From positions 1-26,644 of the forward strand of contig DAIBBI010000012.1 of the NCBI GenBank assembly GCA_027442615.1: DNA of 26,644 bases, written 5' to 3'. Position numbers and translations under genes: made by a program. This document shows positions 23,597-26,644 of this stretch, piece by piece. How positions within the stretch are numbered: the stretch's first letter is position 1; every line of letters begins with the position of its first letter. The notes below the pieces were generated by a model. That model was not told where the DNA came from, did not search any database, and worked only from the letters and a program-made list of their open reading frames with translations. The DNA comes from JAJZRV01 sp027442615 (lineage in GTDB: Bacteria; Pseudomonadota; Gammaproteobacteria; Burkholderiales; Ferrovaceae).

Positions 23597-23633
23597 CGTG
23601 GCACGTCGGTCGATCCGGTAGTCGTAACAGCTT

Positions 23634-25025
23634 TCAGGATGGAATATGGGCCAGGATGCCATCCACGCTCTTTTTGGCATCGCCAAACAGCATGCGGGTA
23701 TTTTCCTTGAAGAAGAGTGGATTATCCACCCCCGCATAGCCCGTGGCCATGCTGCGCTTGAACACCACCACCGTTTTGGCCTTCCAGACCTCCAGCACCG
23801 GCATCCCTGCAATGGGGCTGCCCGGATCATCCTGGGCACTGGGGTTGACGATGTCGTTGGCACCCACCACCAGCACCGCATCGGTCTCAGGGAAATCGGC
23901 ATTGATTTCATCCATCTCCAGCACGATGTCGTAGGGCACCTTGGCTTCGGCCAACAGCACGTTCATGTGTCCGGGCAAACGTCCAGCCACCGGATGGATG
24001 CCAAAACGCACCTTGACGCCCTTGGCACGCAGGCGCTTTGTGATTTCGCTGATCACACCCTGGGCCTGGGCCACGGCCATGCCATACCCTGGCACAATGA
24101 TCACTTCCTTGGCATCCACAAGCAGCTGTGCCGTGTCTTCTGCGCTGATGGCCACCACTTCGCCCTCGGGGGCAGCTGCGCTGGAGGTGCCTCCACCCGT
24201 ACCAAAGCCCCCCAGAATGACGCTGATGAAACTGCGGTTCATGGCGCGACACATGATGTAAGACAGAATCGCCCCGCTACTGCCCACCAAGGCACCTGTC
24301 ACGATGAGCAGATCATTGGAGAGCATGAAGCCCGTCGCCGCCGCAGCCCAGCCAGAATAACTGTTGAGCATGGAAACCACCACCGGCATATCCGCCCCGC
24401 CGATGGACATGACCAGATGAATTCCGAAGAGGAAGGCGATTGCCGTCATCACAATCAGCGGCACCAACCCATGGGTACCCTCGGATCCCAGGAATACACC
24501 GCCCAGGTAGAACACCACCAAGAGACCGGCGAGATTGAGCCAATGACGCGCCGGCAGCATAAGCGGTTTGCCGGAAATGGAGCCGCGCAGTTTTCCAAAG
24601 GCGATGATGGAGCCAGTAAAGGTCACCGCGCCGATGAAAATGCCCAGGTAAATTTCCACTTCGTGAATGGTTTTCTCGGCACCAGCGAGATGCGCATTGG
24701 GGTCGAGGTAGCTGGAATATCCCACCAGCGTGGCGGCAAGTCCCACAAAGCTGTGCAGCACCGCTACCAGTTCAGGCATCTGGGTCATTTCAACCCGCAC
24801 CGCCAAAACCCAACCGGCCACCGCGCCGATCAGAATTGCGGGAATCAGCAACGCATAACCCGTCACCTGTGCGCCAATAACGGTCGCCAGGATGGCAATG
24901 GCCATTCCCAAGGCGCCGTAAAAGTTTCCACGCCGCGCTGTTTCCTGCCGGGACAAACCTCCCAGGCTCAAAATGAACAGGATCGCCGCCGCGATGTAGG
25001 AAACCGTCATCAATCCGTTTGCCAT
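23634..25025 (-). CDS. pntB: NAD(P) transhydrogenase subunit beta
   Basis: PntB is the membrane and NADP-binding subunit of the proton-translocating transhydrogenase, which makes NADPH from NADH using the proton gradient. In 463 residues the first ~270 hold about nine membrane helices (domain II), with ILFILSLGGLSRQETARRG and GLVPLIVMTAIAFLFGIHL. The last ~180 form domain III: VIIVPGYGMAVAQAQ, RFGIHPVAGRLPGHMNV, DAVLVVGANDIVNPSA, and KRSMATGYAGVDNPLF. GAGGA lies seven bases before the ATG. pntA ends 10 bp upstream, and a terminator follows the gene. Confidence 0.97.
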   Translation of the reverse strand: MANGLMTVSYIAAAILFILSLGGLSRQETARRGNFYGALGMAIAILATVIGAQVTGYALLIPAILIGAVAGWVLAVRVEMTQMPELVAVLHSFVGLAATLVGYSSYLDPNAHLAGAEKTIHEVEIYLGIFIGAVTFTGSIIAFGKLRGSISGKPLMLPARHWLNLAGLLVVFYLGGVFLGSEGTHGLVPLIVMTAIAFLFGIHLVMSIGGADMPVVVSMLNSYSGWAAAATGFMLSNDLLIVTGALVGSSGAILSYIMCRAMNRSFISVILGGFGTGGGTSSAAAPEGEVVAISAEDTAQLLVDAKEVIIVPGYGMAVAQAQGVISEITKRLRAKGVKVRFGIHPVAGRLPGHMNVLLAEAKVPYDIVLEMDEINADFPETDAVLVVGANDIVNPSAQDDPGSPIAGMPVLEVWKAKTVVVFKRSMATGYAGVDNPLFFKENTRMLFGDAKKSVDGILAHIPS

Positions 25026-25035
25026 GTGTCGGTCC

Positions 25036-26607
25036 TCAGTCTTTACGGAACATATTCAACATGCGCTGGGTGACGCGAAAGCCCCCGGCAATGTTGATGG
25101 TTGCAATCAATACGGAAAACACTGCCAATACCATGACCAGCGAATCAGGGCTGGATACCTGCAGGAGCGCACCGATCACGATGATGCCGCTGATGGCATT
25201 GGTCACGCTCATGAGCGGCGTGTGCAATGCAGGCGTCACGTTCCACACCACCTGATAGCCCACGAAGCAGGCCAGGACGAACACGGTGAAGTGCGGCAGG
25301 AAGGCGGGCGGGGCATAGGCCCCAATCGCACCAAACACCAGGATGCCCAGCACGGCAATGGTGACCAGCGTACTACCCTTGGTGGGCGGCGAGGGTTCGC
25401 CATGCTTGGGAGCAGCCACGGGTGCCGCAGCAGGCTTGGCCGGCGCTATGGCAGGAACTTTCAGTGGCGGGGCGGGCCAGGTCAACGCACCGTTGTGAAC
25501 CACCGTGGCGCCACGAATCACGTCGTCTTCCATGTTGACCACGATCTGGCCGTCTTTGGCCGGCGTGAGATCCGTCAGTAGATGACGCAGGTTGGTACCA
25601 TACAACTGGCTGGATTGGGCCGACAAACGGCTGGGCAGATCGGTGTAACCAATCACGCTCACCCCATTCACCACGGCCACCTCGCCCGGCACGGTGCATT
25701 CGCAGTTGCCGCCCTGCTCGGCGGCCAGATCCACAATGACGCTGCCGGGCTTCATGGAAGCCACCATTTCGGCCGTAATCAACTTGGGTGCGGGTTTTCC
25801 GGGGATCAGCGCGGTGGTCACGATGATGTCCACTTCCCTGGCTTGCGCGGCGAACAGCGCCATTTCGGCCTTGATGAATTCCGGGCTCATCTGCTTGGCG
25901 TAGCCCCCAGAACCAGAGCCTTCTTCTTCAAAGTCCAGTTCCAGAAATTCGGCGCCCATGCTCTCGATCTGTTGCTTGACCTCGGGGCGCGTATCAAAGG
26001 CGCGCACGATGGCGCCCAGGCCCCGGGCTGTTCCCAGCGCGGAGAGGCCTGCAACGCCAGCGCCAATCACCATGACCTTGGCCGGCTGGACTTTGCCCGC
26101 AGCCGTGATCTGGCCCGTAAAGAACCGTCCAAAATGCTGCGAAGCCTCAATGATGGCCCGGTATCCCGCGATATTGGCCATGGAGCTCAACGCATCCATT
26201 TTCTGTGCCCGGGAAATACGGGGAATGGCGTCCATGGCCAGCACGGTGACTCCACGGGCCATCAACATTTCCATCAAGTCCGAGTTCTGTGCGGGCCAGA
26301 TGAAACTGATCAGGGTTTTGCCCGGATTCAGCAATTCGGATTCATGAATTCCCAGCACAGGATGCTGTTCGGGAGGACGCACCTTCATCACGATGTCCGC
26401 ATGCCCCCATAACGACCGTGCATCCGGCACGATCTCCACACCGACGGCTGCATAAGCTTCGTCAGACAACTGCGACCCCGTACCCGCCCCGGCCTCGAGC
26501 GCAACCTTGAAGCCCAGCTTCATCAGTTGTGTCGCCGTGTCCGGAGTGGCCGCAACCCGCCGCTCCCCGGAATGCACTTCACGGGGAATCCCGATTATCA
26601 TTGCCAT
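25036..26607 (-). CDS. pntA: NAD(P) transhydrogenase subunit alpha
   Basis: PntA binds NAD(H) (domain I) and carries the first membrane helices of domain II. The 523 residues are of the single-chain E. coli type, not the split PntAA/PntAB type. Domain I shows IIGIPREVHSGERRVAATPD at the start, MDAIPRISRAQKMDALSSMA, the Rossmann loop VIGAGVAGLSALGTA, then AFDTRPEVKQQIESMGAEF. A Pro/Ala-rich linker (about 385-415) leads to four membrane helices, for example LVTIAVLGILVFGAIGAYA. AGGGAG six bases before ATG 26607 supports the start. Its promoter lies outside or at the very edge of the window; nothing clear is seen in 26608-26644. Confidence 0.97.
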   Translation of the reverse strand: MAMIIGIPREVHSGERRVAATPDTATQLMKLGFKVALEAGAGTGSQLSDEAYAAVGVEIVPDARSLWGHADIVMKVRPPEQHPVLGIHESELLNPGKTLISFIWPAQNSDLMEMLMARGVTVLAMDAIPRISRAQKMDALSSMANIAGYRAIIEASQHFGRFFTGQITAAGKVQPAKVMVIGAGVAGLSALGTARGLGAIVRAFDTRPEVKQQIESMGAEFLELDFEEEGSGSGGYAKQMSPEFIKAEMALFAAQAREVDIIVTTALIPGKPAPKLITAEMVASMKPGSVIVDLAAEQGGNCECTVPGEVAVVNGVSVIGYTDLPSRLSAQSSQLYGTNLRHLLTDLTPAKDGQIVVNMEDDVIRGATVVHNGALTWPAPPLKVPAIAPAKPAAAPVAAPKHGEPSPPTKGSTLVTIAVLGILVFGAIGAYAPPAFLPHFTVFVLACFVGYQVVWNVTPALHTPLMSVTNAISGIIVIGALLQVSSPDSLVMVLAVFSVLIATINIAGGFRVTQRMLNMFRKD

Positions 26608-26644
26608 TTAAATCTCCCTATGGATGGTTCTTTGGGGGTCTTGG

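Noticed and set aside
23646..25073. Plus-strand open frame of 475 codons opposite pntB
   Set aside because: It is His/Gln/Gly-rich, as expected for the reverse complement of a membrane-protein gene, and has no domain.

Overview
This window is a compact, gene-dense stretch of a moderately GC-rich proteobacterial chromosome, most likely a betaproteobacterium. The evidence is the rpsU-yqeY-dnaG-rpoD block, a rhodanese-grxC-secB-gpsA block, EF-P carrying Arg32 next to its rhamnosyltransferase EarP, and comF divergent from bioBC. I cannot place it to genus. Almost everything is core metabolism and housekeeping. I see no prophage, insertion sequence, CRISPR array, integrase or defence island.

Layout. 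Positions 1-250 hold the 3' end of a BON-domain gene. Positions 263-825 hold a decayed gene, probably of a ferritin-like family, ending near a perfect 12-bp hairpin. On the minus strand, rpsU, yqeY, dnaG and rpoD (5448 down to 986) form the macromolecular-synthesis operon. A tRNA-Ile(CAU) gene lies only 10 bp after rpoD and probably shares its transcript. tsaD diverges from rpsU. A minus-strand operon gpmA-envC-ctpA-moeB (10800 to 6593) joins glycolysis, cell separation, periplasmic proteolysis and sulfur-carrier activation. Divergent from it is a plus-strand operon of a membrane rhodanese-like protein, grxC, secB and gpsA, with trmL convergent. Together with envC and gpm this keeps the order of the Escherichia coli envC-gpmM-yibN-grxC-secB-gpsA-cysE-trmL region, but with a cofactor-dependent mutase and no cysE.

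Next come comF (minus) and divergent bioB-bioC (plus), ppa (minus), dadA (plus), then a long minus-strand run: pntA-pntB, a strong terminator, an outer-membrane barrel gene coupled to an OprB-type porin, a GlcG/HbpS-family gene, earP, efp and an esterase.

The most useful observations are: (1) recurrent extended -10 promoters, including the one for the local rpoD; (2) the rpoD-tRNA arrangement; (3) a rhodanese-fold protein with no cysteine at all; (4) the EarP/Arg32 EF-P pair with an efp promoter across the end of earP; (5) a small outer-membrane module of uncertain substrate; and (6) a frameshifted, internally deleted gene relic. I found no convincing undescribed system.
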